From: Agapetus fuscipes
Taxonomy: Eukaryota > Arthropoda > Insecta > Trichoptera > Glossosomatidae
NCBI GenBank assembly: GCA_951799405.1
Contig: OX637332.1
Coordinates: 3,477,001 to 3,541,000 of the forward strand
DNA: 64,000 nucleotides
Direction: 5' to 3'
Made by a program: the position numbers and the translations under genes. Positions 32,201-36,548 of the stretch are shown here, piece after piece. The notes below the pieces were generated by a model. It saw only the letters and a program-made list of their open reading frames with translations. It made no database searches and was not told where the DNA came from. Position 1 is the first letter of the stretch; each line of letters begins with the position of its first letter.

Positions 32201-32308
32201 CGCCACATTGCAGTTTGCACTTGCCCCACGGGAACTGAGGGGGATGCACTGAGGTCCTGCGCCACCAAGCGAAGCCTGTTCTCTCGATATTACAACAGAT
32301 ACTATTAA
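14230..32308 (+). CDS. Secreted Dumpy-like EGF-repeat protein, nine coding exons, 410 aa
   Basis: Exons 14230-14296, 16953-17111, 19266-19357, 20164-20245, 20341-20432, 21023-21187, 21861-22083, 25624-25757 and 32090-32308 join in one frame (1233 nt) with AG/GT borders throughout. Residues 1-22 look like a signal peptide (VWAVCLLALW core). The mature part is all cysteine modules: EGF1, Dpy1-EGF2, EGF3, Dpy2-EGF4, Dpy3-EGF5, EGF6, Dpy4-EGF7. EGF modules end in CxCxxGYxGDPxxxC. The Dpy inserts read ECxxxxxCxxxxxCxxxxCxxPC, the pattern known from arthropod Dumpy, a matrix protein of cuticle and tendon attachment. There is no ZP domain, no membrane segment and no furin-like site; the tail is SLFSRYYNRYY. 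An AG directly before the ATG implies a 5'UTR intron. I infer an extracellular structural or adhesive role; the partner is unknown. It could also be called a short Dumpy paralogue. Confidence 0.85.
14517..14722 (-). repeat. SINE-A copy in intron 1
   Basis: The minus strand reads GACCGGTCCGTAGCTCAGTG, GGTTCGAATCCCGGCGGAGC, the SINE-A body, and ends in the CAACTGGGTCTTGCTTGAG linker. It is a monomer without SINE-B. Confidence 0.75.
14808..14885 (+). repeat. SINE-A head fragment
   Basis: ATCGTAGTCTACATAGTGTT leads to GGCTTTGAATCCCGGCGGAG and an A-run. Only the tRNA-like head remains. Confidence 0.55.
14886..15461. other. Intron 1 DNA without recognised elements
   Basis: AT-rich sequence. I see no exon-like ORF with splice sites and no repeat shared with the rest of the window. 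Confidence 0.4.
15462..15735 (-). mobile_element. LTR-like fragment, minus orientation
   Basis: Read on the minus strand, AGTATATAAGGGGTCAG (TATA box) precedes TTGCAATAAAGCCC and further AATAAA signals, and the unit ends GGAAAGGACGTAACA at 15462. This is the layout of an LTR 3' half. I could not fix its 5' border or a target duplication, so the far end is approximate. Confidence 0.4.
15790..15930. repeat. Diverged block shared with 44600-44700
   Basis: CTCGACGTTTTGTTGTCGAC, then GAGGAGACCCCCTTTATG, then ACGACGACTGAG parallel CTCAACGTTTTGTTAGCGAC, TAGGAGACACCCTCTCTGCA and ACGACGCCTCAA at the second site. Identity is partial; the origin is unknown. Confidence 0.4.
16012..16118 (+). repeat. SINE-A head copy
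   Basis: GACCGGCCCGTAGTGTAGTG leads to GGTTCGAATCCCGGCGGAGC and TTTTCAAATTTGCTC. It is truncated where R3 (minus) begins. Confidence 0.65.
16119..16352 (-). repeat. R3 copy, intron 1
   Basis: Minus-strand R3 from the TCTAATCTAAATC tail complement to CAGTATGGGTGGTCA. The first ~20 bases of the unit are missing. Confidence 0.75.
16757..16878 (+). repeat. R3 copy with a ~170-bp internal deletion
   Basis: TCCTTGACTTATAGGTTGGT and ATGCGGCTG are joined directly to AACTTGTACGTGTCTGCTTG, so the middle is gone; both ends are kept. It lies about 75 bases before exon 2. Confidence 0.7.
16953..17111 (+). CDS. EGF gene exon 2: EGF1
   Basis: The acceptor is GATCACCAG and the donor G|GTAAGA; the exon is phase 1 at both ends. 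It encodes six EGF cysteines (GGCSAGTCGLNAQC, VCSCLPGYGGDPLLQC), then KKEEC, the first cysteine of Dpy1. Confidence 0.85.
17522..18506. mobile_element. PIF/Harbinger-like non-autonomous element
   Basis: The termini are inverted: CCCCCGTATTCACGATCAAA at the left and TTTGATCGTGAATACAGGGG at the right, with GCGCTTAAGCGC-like sub-terminal repeats. It contains a short remnant resembling the N-terminus of Harbinger nucleases at 17883-18143. The target duplication is not clear. Confidence 0.55.
17883..18143 (+). pseudogene. HARBI1-type transposase N-terminal fragment
   Basis: An 86-codon frame ends with RKYIRDCKDPFTYYDEEEF followed by RRRFRLKK. This resembles the start of HARBI1-like transposases (R...RDR.NP...YDD.EF..R+R+.K). 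No DDE core follows. I rate it as a decayed coding remnant. Confidence 0.45.
18766..19265. other. Intron 2 end; a degenerate CTAAAGATG...CGAAACCGG motif near 18836-18872
   Basis: There is no gene. CTAAAGATGAAAACGTTG and TTATCGAAACCGGTCG look like a worn copy of the CTGANGA...GAAA motif family. The polypyrimidine tract and TTTCTAG acceptor of exon 3 lie at its end. Confidence 0.4.
19266..19357 (+). CDS. EGF gene exon 3: Dpy1 and start of EGF2
   Basis: The acceptor is TTTTTTTCTAG and the donor GAC|GTAAGT. It encodes DHSDCRDHLACRNNKCVSPC (Dpy-type insert) and DLSCGSNANCD, starting in phase 1 and ending in phase 0. Confidence 0.85.
19358..19929. other. Intron 3, mostly unique AT-rich DNA
   Basis: I see nothing coding or repetitive before the LINE fragment at 19930. 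Confidence 0.4.
19930..20075 (+). pseudogene. R3-LINE ORF fragment (C-terminal region)
   Basis: The plus strand reads GKIERKRPWEK and LNCKDQISEIANDWNLQSEN. It parallels GCRGRGRPRKVWKDQISEIA and NEWDIQSHN of the ORF at 36549-37469, with the GRGRPR box mutated. Confidence 0.6.
20164..20245 (+). CDS. EGF gene exon 4: end of EGF2
   Basis: The acceptor is ATTTTTTCAG and the donor G|GTAAAA. It encodes VRNHIPVCSCPARYTGDPFR plus GCRLMDP, the last three EGF cysteines. Phase 0 to phase 1. Confidence 0.8.
20341..20432 (+). CDS. EGF gene exon 5: EGF3
   Basis: The acceptor is TTTGTTTCTAG; the donor CAG|GTTAAA is weaker than the others. It encodes DEACHPSPCGPNTKCDVINL, then VPTCSCLPGYQ. Phase 1 to phase 0. 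Confidence 0.8.
20443..20643 (-). repeat. R3 copy ~10 bases after the exon 5 donor
   Basis: Minus-strand R3 starts within about 10 bases of the donor at 20433. Its tail is truncated and the CACATGCGGC segment is shortened. Confidence 0.7.
20644..21022. other. Rest of intron 5
   Basis: Unique AT-rich sequence with a C-run (CCCCCCCCCGCCCCCTCC) at about 20864-20882. No ORF of note. Confidence 0.4.
21023..21187 (+). CDS. EGF gene exon 6: end of EGF3, Dpy2, most of EGF4
   Basis: The acceptor is TTTTGTACTCCAG and the donor GAG|GTAAGA; phase 0 at both ends. It encodes GSPLAGCRHECESDGECG, QHCSNYKCVSPC and SQCGANAQCDTV, then AVCKCPE. The first part completes EGF3 (GYQ|GSPLAGC). Confidence 0.85.
21209..21456 (-). 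repeat. R3 copy ~20 bases after the exon 6 donor
   Basis: It begins with the tail complement TCTAATCTAATCTAAG right after the exon and runs to CATACCAACATATAA. It has the same strand and position relative to the exon as the R3 in intron 5. Confidence 0.75.
21457..21860. other. Rest of intron 6
   Basis: AT-rich. I see nothing beyond the TTTGTCTGATTCAG acceptor. Confidence 0.4.
21861..22083 (+). CDS. EGF gene exon 7: end of EGF4, Dpy3, EGF5
   Basis: The acceptor is TGTCTGATTCAG and the donor C|GTAAGA; phase 0 to phase 1. It encodes GYIGDPYRSCQPEC, HAECPSHKPQCRGYKCIDPC, GACGHRANCDRRRHTAVCSC, and ends at RPFEK. Confidence 0.85.
22195..22270 (+). repeat. tRNA-like SINE head, family not seen elsewhere here
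   Basis: GGGATGGCGTAATTAGCTAA and GGTCCCTGGTTCGAATCTC carry recognisable A- and B-box blocks at tRNA-like spacing. It is not a functional tRNA: the acceptor ends do not pair. A GA-rich unique stretch follows to about 22640. Confidence 0.4.
22650..22880 (-). repeat. Half-copy of the TIR element at 10450-11103
   Basis: On the minus strand CAGTGCTTGTTTGCCATAT leads to TTCTTAAGACAATG-like sequence and ends near CAAACATTGCTCATGTAAAA, in the order seen in the left part of the 10450 element. Confidence 0.45.
22990..23790 (+). pseudogene. CR1/L2-like LINE, ORF2 C-terminus with 3' end
   Basis: From about 23220 it reads HIDYCSTLYIGQPKKQFNRL then QSVLNSAARLIFG, LLGKLHWLRFPERVVYRVC, LMVYKAVNGTAPSYLADMF and GDRAFRFAGPMEWNRLPPNV, and stops at 23694. 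This is the post-RT region of CR1/L2/Jockey-type ORF2; at least 134 codons are open. The 3' end has CTTGAGGTGTGACACACACA and AAACGGCGCTC. Part of 22990-23220 is a worn duplicate of the same region. Confidence 0.75.
23896..24153 (-). repeat. R3 copy, intron 7
   Basis: Full-length minus R3 from CCTAATCTAAATCTAAG to CATACCAACCTATAAGTC. It adjoins SINE-B on the other strand. Confidence 0.8.
24169..24497 (+). repeat. SINE-B, long subtype, best-preserved copy
   Basis: The head GGTCGATAGCTCAATTGGTA and B-box GGGTTCGAATCCCACC are intact, a good RNA polymerase III type 2 promoter. The body has TTCCCGTTTCGGTGTTTATT, ATAAAATACCGGCAAGG, CCCCTCGGGAGCTGGGAAAC, GTAAGGCCGGCCCCCTTACC and ACACTATATGTGTAGCTTAG. 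Confidence 0.8.
24630..24680 (-). other. CTGANGA-N-hairpin-GAAA motif
   Basis: The minus strand reads AACTGACGA, T, GGT-ATAAC-ACC, GAAAGTACTC. Confidence 0.4.
24885..24975 (-). pseudogene. R3-LINE ORF end, minus strand
   Basis: The minus strand encodes DEMKEVCKDRKKWRLI-like residues (ATGAAATGAAAGAAGTATGT, AAAAAATGGCGGCTGATCTG). There is no R3 downstream in this orientation, so the copy is cut at its 3' side. Confidence 0.6.
24976..25623. other. End of intron 7; (AAAT)n microsatellite at about 25494-25516
   Basis: No gene. The exon 8 acceptor has a long pyrimidine tract ending TTTTTCCTTTTCAG. Confidence 0.45.
25624..25757 (+). CDS. EGF gene exon 8: EGF6
   Basis: Acceptor CTTTTCAG and donor AGG|GTGAGT. 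Phase 1 to phase 0. It encodes RDLCEPNPCGVNAQCQPGHD, then ERPVCTCLPGYQGNALVSC and QR: a complete six-cysteine EGF. Confidence 0.85.
25827..26527. mobile_element. Long palindromic (foldback) element with TTAA ends, 701 bp
   Basis: TTAAGGCGTGTTATAAAGCT at the left is the inverse of AGCTTTATAACACGCCTTAA at the right. The arms stay complementary for about 330 bp each, to a centre near 26177, with a few mismatches. It contains no transposase. TTAA at both borders could be a piggyBac-type duplication or simply the last bases of the inverted arms. It lies about 70 bases after the exon 8 donor. Confidence 0.75.
26658..26938 (-). repeat. SINE-B, short subtype, intron 8
   Basis: The minus strand starts AAGGTCGATAGCTCAATTTG, lacks the B-box-to-CGGCAAGG segment (reads GGGTTCGATCTCAAAGG), and ends CACTATATGTGTAGCTTAGT. 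This is the SINE-B form found in the dimer; the A half is absent here. Confidence 0.7.
26940..27185 (+). repeat. R3 copy, intron 8
   Basis: Full R3 from GTTCCTTGACTTATAGG to AACTTAGATTATAGATTATA. It replaces the place where the A half of a dimeric SINE would lie; a SINE-A remnant resumes at 27190. Confidence 0.75.
27190..27262 (-). repeat. SINE-A/linker remnant
   Basis: CGTCGTCGCTACAAAGC, TTCTCAAGCAAGACCCAGTT and TAAGGCTGGATAGACCTTTG form the linker and 3' part of SINE-A. Together with 26658-26938 it suggests a dimer split by the R3 insertion. Confidence 0.6.
27263..27599. other. Intron 8 AT-rich DNA
   Basis: I see nothing recognisable. Confidence 0.35.
27600..27870. repeat. Inverted-repeat element enclosing a CTGANGA-hairpin-GAAA motif
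   Basis: CACAGTGAAAGTCCATTTTT at the left pairs with AAAAATGGACTTTCACTGTG at the right, with ~95-bp arms. The motif at 27749-27788 (TGCTC, CTGAAGA, T, GCCT-CATT-AGGC, GAAAATGTTC, GAGCA) sits at the inner end of the right arm, and its second half is mirrored in the left arm. Inverted terminal copies of this type are known for Penelope-like elements; the link is inference. Confidence 0.55.
27871..28199. other. Intron 8 DNA
   Basis: No recognised element. Confidence 0.35.
28200..28620. repeat. Tandem array (~140-bp units) derived from a SINE-B tail
   Basis: Three units each contain a form of GGCTGGCCCCCTTACCTGTA, AAACAAATAGGTT..ATTCAAC, AAGGATAACGC and ATAGTATGTGTGAGAAATTT. The first two blocks are the 3' body of SINE-B. 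Units start near 28226, 28362 and 28503. Confidence 0.65.
28825..29245. repeat. Tandem duplication, ~230-bp period
   Basis: AAGCTATTGATTCATATTCC at 28851 and AAGCTATTGATTCATGTTTT at 29081 begin two parallel stretches (AATT.AACTGCGCATG, TTGCACTTTAAATTCTG, GCAGCCC). The CAGCCC..CT..C.T.CAAAAATA block looks like a far-diverged SINE-B tail, so this may be an older part of the array at 28200. Confidence 0.55.
29300..29370 (-). repeat. U1 repeat fragment
   Basis: CCTTATCAACAGATAACAAA and TTTTCCTAGCAACTTCG are the reverse of the U1 blocks at 775-890. Confidence 0.45.
29384..29610 (-). repeat. R3 copy, intron 8
   Basis: Minus R3 from ATCTAAGTTGCAAAGATATG to CCGCATACCGACCCGTAAG, abutting the dimeric SINE. 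Confidence 0.75.
29618..30118 (-). mobile_element. Dimeric SINE (A+B), second full copy
   Basis: On the minus strand: GGTCCGTAGTTCAGTGGTAA with B-box GGTTCGATTCCCGGCGG, SINE-A body, linker (AGCGACGACGATCAAGCTCG), then short-subtype SINE-B ending CACTATATGTGTAGCTTAGT. The junction matches the 3989-4492 copy, so the dimer is a propagating unit rather than a chance neighbour pair. Confidence 0.75.
30140..30250 (+). repeat. Repeat end with a CTGANGA-N-hairpin-GAAA motif
   Basis: CTGATGA (30144), T, GACCT-ACT-AGGTC, GAAAACGTTTGT, then TTTAAAGATTTTAATC, TTTTTAAATAAA and AAATAAACAGTGTTTTGG. The same order occurs in reverse at 36380-36485, so motif and flank are one family. Confidence 0.55.
30396..30460 (+). 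repeat. Extra copy of the sequence preceding EGF exon 9
   Basis: TAGACTCCCTCATTGTTTTG, TGTTCCAGGAATTTGAGTGG and TTATAGATTGTGTTGTTGC match the stretch before exon 9 (32020-32085), about 1.6 kb away. Confidence 0.6.
30532..30926. mobile_element. hAT non-autonomous element, 395 bp, TSD ACTACGCT
   Basis: The inverted termini are CAGGCCCGGATTAAGGGCAG and TTAATCCGGGCCTG. The 8-bp duplication ACTACGCT is exact at 30524-30531 and 30927-30934. It is G/C-homopolymer rich (runs of GGGGGCCCCC) with no transposase. Confidence 0.85.
31030..31310 (+). pseudogene. Non-LTR ORF2 C-terminal fragment (third type)
   Basis: It reads WCNYKAQRMNEMRVCYNMGY, RALLRLRKSCSASGMFVAA and RERIESSENSLIAAIRG, then a stop. 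This is the post-RT tail (LW.NY+...+RV.YN...R.LL..PR.CSAS.MF) of another insect non-LTR group, possibly Nimb-like. A 3'UTR-like AT-rich stretch follows. Confidence 0.65.
31515..32120 (+). repeat. Tandem array that includes the exon 9 splice acceptor
   Basis: Three units (about 31521-31725, 31726-31890, 31891-32089) each hold GATAGCTCAGTAGATAGAG, a SINE-B-like head, TTCCAGGAATTTG.GTG, TTATTGATTGTGTCGTTGCC and CATTTTAAGGGGAATACCAG. The last block parallels CATTTTCAG|GGAGAATGCCAG at the real exon 9 border. The upstream copies carry TTTTAAG instead of TTTTCAG, and their exon-like part soon diverges. Confidence 0.7.
32090..32308 (+). CDS. EGF gene exon 9: Dpy4, EGF7 and C-terminus
   Basis: The acceptor is CCATTTTCAG. 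It encodes GECQYDEECPDHRACVGYTC, NPCIGQCGSGAEC and AVCTCPTGTEGDALRSC, and ends SLFSRYYNRYY with TAA at 32306-32308. The Tyr/Arg tail is unlike the modules and may be a solvent-exposed end. Confidence 0.85.
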   Translation, partial: GECQYDEECPDHRACVGYTCTNPCIGQCGSGAECNARRHIAVCTCPTGTEGDALRSCATKRSLFSRYYNRYY

Positions 32309-32581
32309 CACCCAAAAAGATGCAATATTTTCTGTCTATAAAAATAGATCACCATGCCCCTGAAAATTTGAATCTACAGGTTACGTATACTGAAAACAAA
32401 AATAGATTCACATTTGATTGTCAACAAATACTGCTAACAAAAACGGATGCAATAATTTATGTAATATACATTTTTTACAGAGTTAAAAATAGATCACCAT
32501 CCCATTCAAAGTTTCAATCTACAGGTTGCCTACCTACACTGAAAAGAAAAATATAATCAAATTTGAATTTTAAAAAAATGC

Positions 32582-32587
32582 AATAAA
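32582..32587 (+). promoter_or_regulatory. Candidate poly(A) signal of the EGF gene
   Basis: AATAAA lies 274 bases after the stop codon, in AT-rich DNA. It is the first exact signal I found downstream. Confidence 0.4.
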
Positions 32588-32762
32588 TTTACAAATAATT
32601 GATATATTTTTCGAGTGAAACGTACTTAAAATCCAATGCTATTATAATTCAAGGAAATCGTGTATATAATCTAAGTTGCAGAAGAGTCTTACAATTTGAG
32701 TATCCACGTGAATGAACAAAGGCATGTGTGCATACCTGTTGCGTTGTATTTATACATGCTGC

Positions 32763-32870
32763 AGGTGTACAATATACAACACGAGTATACAGTATATTTG
32801 ACAAGTATACAATATACTACTCACGTATACAATATACTAGACGAGTATACAATATATAACTCAAGTATAG
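32763..32870. repeat. Minisatellite, ~22-bp units
   Basis: Five imperfect units of GTATACAATATACTA.ACGA. Each holds the palindrome GTATAC. Confidence 0.65.
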
Positions 32871-33553
32871 CTGCCGAAGAAGGTATTAAGATACACTCTG
32901 ATACTATTGTTTTTTTTCTCTAAAAAAGAGATGTAATTGACAAAAATATACTTATATAGGATATCTATTTGGCATGCGGCACAGAAACATTGTACGGTTC
33001 ATAACTGTCAGCTAGTCCTGTCAAACAAAACAGTGGTGTAGGCATGCAAAATAAGAAACAGCTTTCTTTGTAAAATTATTTAATATTTCTGTTATGGCTA
33101 TTTTTATAGTTATTTAAAGAACAATACATTAACTTCTAAATATAACTTACTTGAAACAATGTCCTTTTTATTTCCATATTAAAAGTAAAATATTGTGAAC
33201 TAATGAGTATGTATTTTGATTTAATCGTGACTTAAGTAATATATTTATTTATTTAAAATATTTTATTATATTTATTTAAATAAGTACCAACGACAATTGT
33301 TTTTTTTTTTAAATTTGTGAAAACAACTTTTTCAGATATACATGAGCACTTACCTAACATAATGTATTTTACATAAAATTTGAAATTTTATTGTATAAAA
33401 AAAATAATAAACGATTAACTACAAAAATATATAAACCTGAGTTTGATTCTAGAATAGTTGTGTAAAATAAATATTAATGAGATAAACAAAGGTTTATTTC
33501 TATTTTTTCGTTTCGGTGATTTATTTGATGAGCGCTGTTATGTGCAATCACAC
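32871..33553. other. Intergenic AT-rich DNA
   Basis: I see no gene or recognised repeat. Confidence 0.4.
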
Positions 33554-33561
33554 CTCTAGAG

Positions 33562-33994
33562 CAGTGGTTCCCAAACTATGGTACGCGTACCACCAGTGGT
33601 ACGCGACGCTTCTTAAAAGGTGGTACGCAAGCAGCCATGGCCATAGGAAATACATAGTAAATAATAAAATAAAACGTTTTTCAATTTCGCGCTTAAAGTT
33701 AAGTACAACTGAGCCAAATATTTCCTCTTTTGTTTCGAACATGCAGCACCATTTTTCAGACTAAGACAGGCCTGTCCCGCCACGATTACAAAAATACTAA
33801 TGTTGGACACCCCTGCACTAAGAGTATTGTATTTTTCTTCTATAATAAATAAATAAGCATAATGTTTTAATTAACAGTTACAGTTTTTATTACTTTACCA
33901 TTTGAATGATTTTTTAACTGTTGCAATTCAGTGGTACGCCACTGATTTATAATTTCATTAGTGGTACGCGAAATTAAAAGCTTGGGAACCACTG
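33562..33994. mobile_element. hAT non-autonomous element, 433 bp, TSD CTCTAGAG
   Basis: The termini are CAGTGGTTCCCAAACT and inverse AGCTTGGGAACCACTG, with sub-terminal GTGGTACGC repeats. The duplication CTCTAGAG is exact at 33554-33561 and 33995-34002. The CAGNGGTTCnCAA end is typical of Charlie/SPIN-like hATs. No transposase ORF. Confidence 0.88.
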
Positions 33995-34011
33995 CTCTAG
34001 AGCCATTTGGA

Positions 34012-34180
34012 GATTTTGTCGTCGCTACAAAGCGCCAGACTGAAACTGGGCCCAGTTGCTGTAAGACTGGATGAACCATTTGAGACCGGTCTTTGGTGAA
34101 GGCAGCGAATTTTTCAACTCAGCGAAGAGCATTTTTGAAAAAATAGTATTTTTTGTGCTCCACTGAGAATCGTCTGACTC
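34012..34180 (-). repeat. SINE-A 3' part plus linker, diverged
   Basis: GTCGTCGCTACAAAGCGCC, CCCAGTTGCTGTAAGACTGG, CAACTCAGCGAAGAGC and TTTTTTGTGCTCC are present. The tRNA-like head is eroded. Confidence 0.6.
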
Positions 34181-34204
34181 TTAACGACCTTCACGACATC
34201 ACGA

Positions 34205-34349
34205 CCTTCCAATTGCAAGTCTACAATATAAAAACCCAATCTGAAATGAACATAAGCCCTGCAACTCTTGCCGACCTTCCCTGAAACAGGGGTGACATTG
34301 GCAAAGTGAACCATATTTTTACAGTATGGGTGGTCAGCCTCATACCAGC
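34205..34349 (-). repeat. R3 fragment, 5' half of the unit
   Basis: It runs from TACAATATAAAAACCCAATC to GGTGGTCAGCCTCATACCAG, directly followed by the next R3 in the same strand. Confidence 0.7.
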
Positions 34350-34611
34350 ATCTAATCTAATCTAATCTAATCTAAGCTGCAAAGATATATATCATTTAAG
34401 TTTTATATTAAATGCATTCCCACAAGCAGATATGTATAATTTCGCGCTAACACATGCCGCATGTGGACCTACAATATAAAAACCCAATCTCAAATGAACA
34501 TAAGCCTTGCAACTCTTGCCGTCCTTCCCTGAAACAGAGGTGACATTGGCAAAGTGAACCAATTTTTACATTATGGGTGGTCAGCCGCATAACAACCTAT
34601 AAGTCAAGGAA
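34350..34611 (-). repeat. Full R3 copy with (TAATC)n tail
   Basis: The complement of the tail (TCTAATC)n is at 34350-34374; the unit ends at AACAACCTATAAGTCAAGGA. It is nearly identical to 6788-7047, so one of the youngest copies. Confidence 0.8.
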
Positions 34612-34695
34612 CTCAAGGAACCAGCATCCTTCTTCAAAAATTTACTTGAGAAGTGTACAAATACATTTATATCTTATTTTGTATGGACTTGAGTG

Positions 34696-34990
34696 TAGGA
34701 ATGGCCGATGGGCGATATATATATATAATATTATATTTCGATGTATCAAAAGTAGGTACCGATTCATTTTTTTGAAATATCGATATTTTGTTTGCAGTAT
34801 CAATAACGATATTTATCTTGAAATGCGTTTTTATACCCTCCTCGCCCCGTAGACGGCTGTTTTTGGTAGCCATTTTTTTTAAGCTCTGAAAATAGCGTGC
34901 CTACCTCCACTGCTGTTCGTTCATACCTATAAATATCGAAATATCGATATTTTTTCCATCATATACTTCGATACTGTTTGAAAATCCCTA
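34696..34990. mobile_element. hAT non-autonomous element, 295 bp, TSD CTTGAGTG
   Basis: It starts TAGGAATGGCCGATGGGCGA and ends GTTTGAAAATCCCTA, with AAATATCGATATTT blocks inside. The duplication CTTGAGTG is exact at 34688-34695 and 34991-34998. The terminal match is short, but the TAGG(G/A)AT end with ATCGATAT interior is a known hAT style. Confidence 0.75.
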
Positions 34991-35149
34991 CTTGAGTGAA
35001 AATTTAAATGTAGAGCATAGATTGCAAATGAAAATCGTAGCTTGTTATTTTTTTTTCATAAAACTCACTCGCGTTGCATTCATGACTCGATAAACTTAAC
35101 AAAAAAGTGTCTCTAAATTGAAATTTCATTATTCCTTAATTCAATCAGA

Positions 35150-35466
35150 CCGGTCGATAGCTCAGTTAGTAGGGTGCTTGCATTCCATGCCAAGAGCTCG
35201 GGTTCGAATCCCGCCGAGGGTGTCAGAAATGATTTCCCGTTTCAGTGTTAATTTTACACACAAAATAAAATGCCGGCAAGGTTTACTCAGTCTTCGCAAG
35301 AAATGAGTACCGGCACCCTCGGAAGCTGGAAAGCCATCACATCAACTCAAGTTGGCGTGAGGCCGCCCCCCTTACTTGTAAAAGTTAATAGTTCCCGCTC
35401 GCCACATGCATCCTCTCCGGAGAAAACGCGGCAAAAAGTTACATTACATGTGTAGCTTTGTAGCGT
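35150..35466 (+). repeat. SINE-B, long subtype
   Basis: The head GGTCGATAGCTCAGTTAGTA and B-box GGGTTCGAATCCCGCC are kept, as are the body and the 3' end ACATGTGTAGCTTTGTAGCG. The 50 bases before it (AAAAAGTGTCTCTAAATTGA) match the tandem unit at 31725-31760 in the EGF intron. Confidence 0.7.
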
Positions 35467-35493
35467 TAACGTTGGCGTTGCAATACCTTAAAG

Positions 35494-36072
35494 CAGGGGT
35501 CTTCAACCTTTTTTAGCGCAAGGGCCAAACATCGGTTTCACATCGTCCGAAGGGCCACAACTTTTCACGACACTTTACCAACTAATCAATAAAGTAAAAG
35601 ACATGTACATAATTTCAAATTTCAATAATCTTTATTGGTTCATTAAAGTCAATCTTTATAGGTTAATTAAAGTCAATCAATGTGATTTTTGACATTGTTT
35701 ATTTTTTACATGTTTGTCAATATTTGTTTTAATTTTTGTGGTTGCAACCCGCAGACTACCTTCCAGATGTGCATCTGTTATTCTCGACCTAGTTGTCGAT
35801 TTCACATACTTCATACGAGAAAACAGCTGCTCACACACATTTATGTGCTCCCAAACAATGAAATCATTTTCATGGCATTTTTTCACTCATATGTGTGAAA
35901 GAGTGACATTGCGAATGCTGACGATTGCGAGTCGTATATTACTCGTATGTACATATATATCGCATATCACTGGGCGCCATATTTTATTTTTTTAGCCTCT
36001 GGTGGCCGCGGGCCGCAAAAAATTAGCTGGCGGGCCACATCAGGCCCGAGGGCCGCGGGTTGAAGACCTTAG
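35494..36072. mobile_element. hAT element with transposase remnant, 579 bp, TSD CCTTAAAG
   Basis: The termini are CAGGGGTCTTCAACCTTTTT and inverse GCGGGTTGAAGACCTTAG. The duplication CCTTAAAG is exact at 35486-35493 and 36073-36080. GGGCCGCGGG/GGGCCAC blocks lie just inside the right end. It retains a transposase C-terminus on the minus strand. Confidence 0.85.
35677..35886 (-). pseudogene. hAT transposase C-terminal dimerisation (hATC) fragment
   Basis: The frame reads CEQLFSRMKYVKSTTRSRIT, DAHLEGSLRVATTKI and a lysine-rich end. It matches the hATC signature (CE..FS.M...K+..R.RLTD.HLE..L+.A). The BED finger and DDE core are gone. Its stop is at the normal place, so this is a deletion derivative of an autonomous copy. 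Confidence 0.75.
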
Positions 36073-36080
36073 CCTTAAAG

Positions 36081-36379
36081 GTAAAATGAATAATTTCTTA
36101 GATAAATGCACGTTTTTTCCTATTTTCTACGAGAGAAAACACCAAATTATGAAAACCCTGTAGAATAGAGCTTTTTCATGAGCACTTGCTTAGATATAGT
36201 AGAATTAGTTTACTTACTATGAGAAGTTACACCCAATAAAATGTTTTATCCACGATGCGTCAAATCAGTGAATCAGCACTTATTCGGTTTTACCTAGGTG
36301 GCAATATTTTCTTACATAATATAAAAATCACGAAATACATAAATATTTTTCTTTTTGTTATAGTTTAAAATTTTTTGAG
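36081..36379. other. Intergenic AT-rich DNA
   Basis: Nothing recognisable. Confidence 0.35.
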
Positions 36380-36485
36380 GAATTCAAAAACACTGTTTAT
36401 TTTCACATGAATATATTTAAAAAGATTACAATCTTTAGAGTAAGTAACTAACGTTTTCGACCTAGAAGGTCATCATCAGGTATGA
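36380..36485 (-). repeat. Repeat end with a CTGANGA-N-hairpin-GAAA motif
   Basis: The minus strand reads CCTGATGA, T, GACCT-TCT-AGGTC, GAAAACGTTAG, and then the AT-rich flank of the 30140-30250 copy (AAATAAACAGTGTTTTTG at its end). It directly precedes the truncated LINE. Confidence 0.55.
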
Positions 36486-36548
36486 TTTATTCATGATGAT
36501 ATATTTTTCTTTTTGTTTTTTTTTTCATAATTTTTATTATTTTAGACG

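Noticed and set aside
14230..32308. The EGF exons being a fragment of the giant dumpy gene
   Set aside because: A signal peptide exon, consistent phases across all junctions and an in-frame stop make a closed 410-aa gene more likely; transcripts could still overturn this.
32763..32870. Coding repeat in the ORF around 32696-32923
   Set aside because: The frame owes its openness to a ~22-bp minisatellite whose unit length is not a multiple of three.
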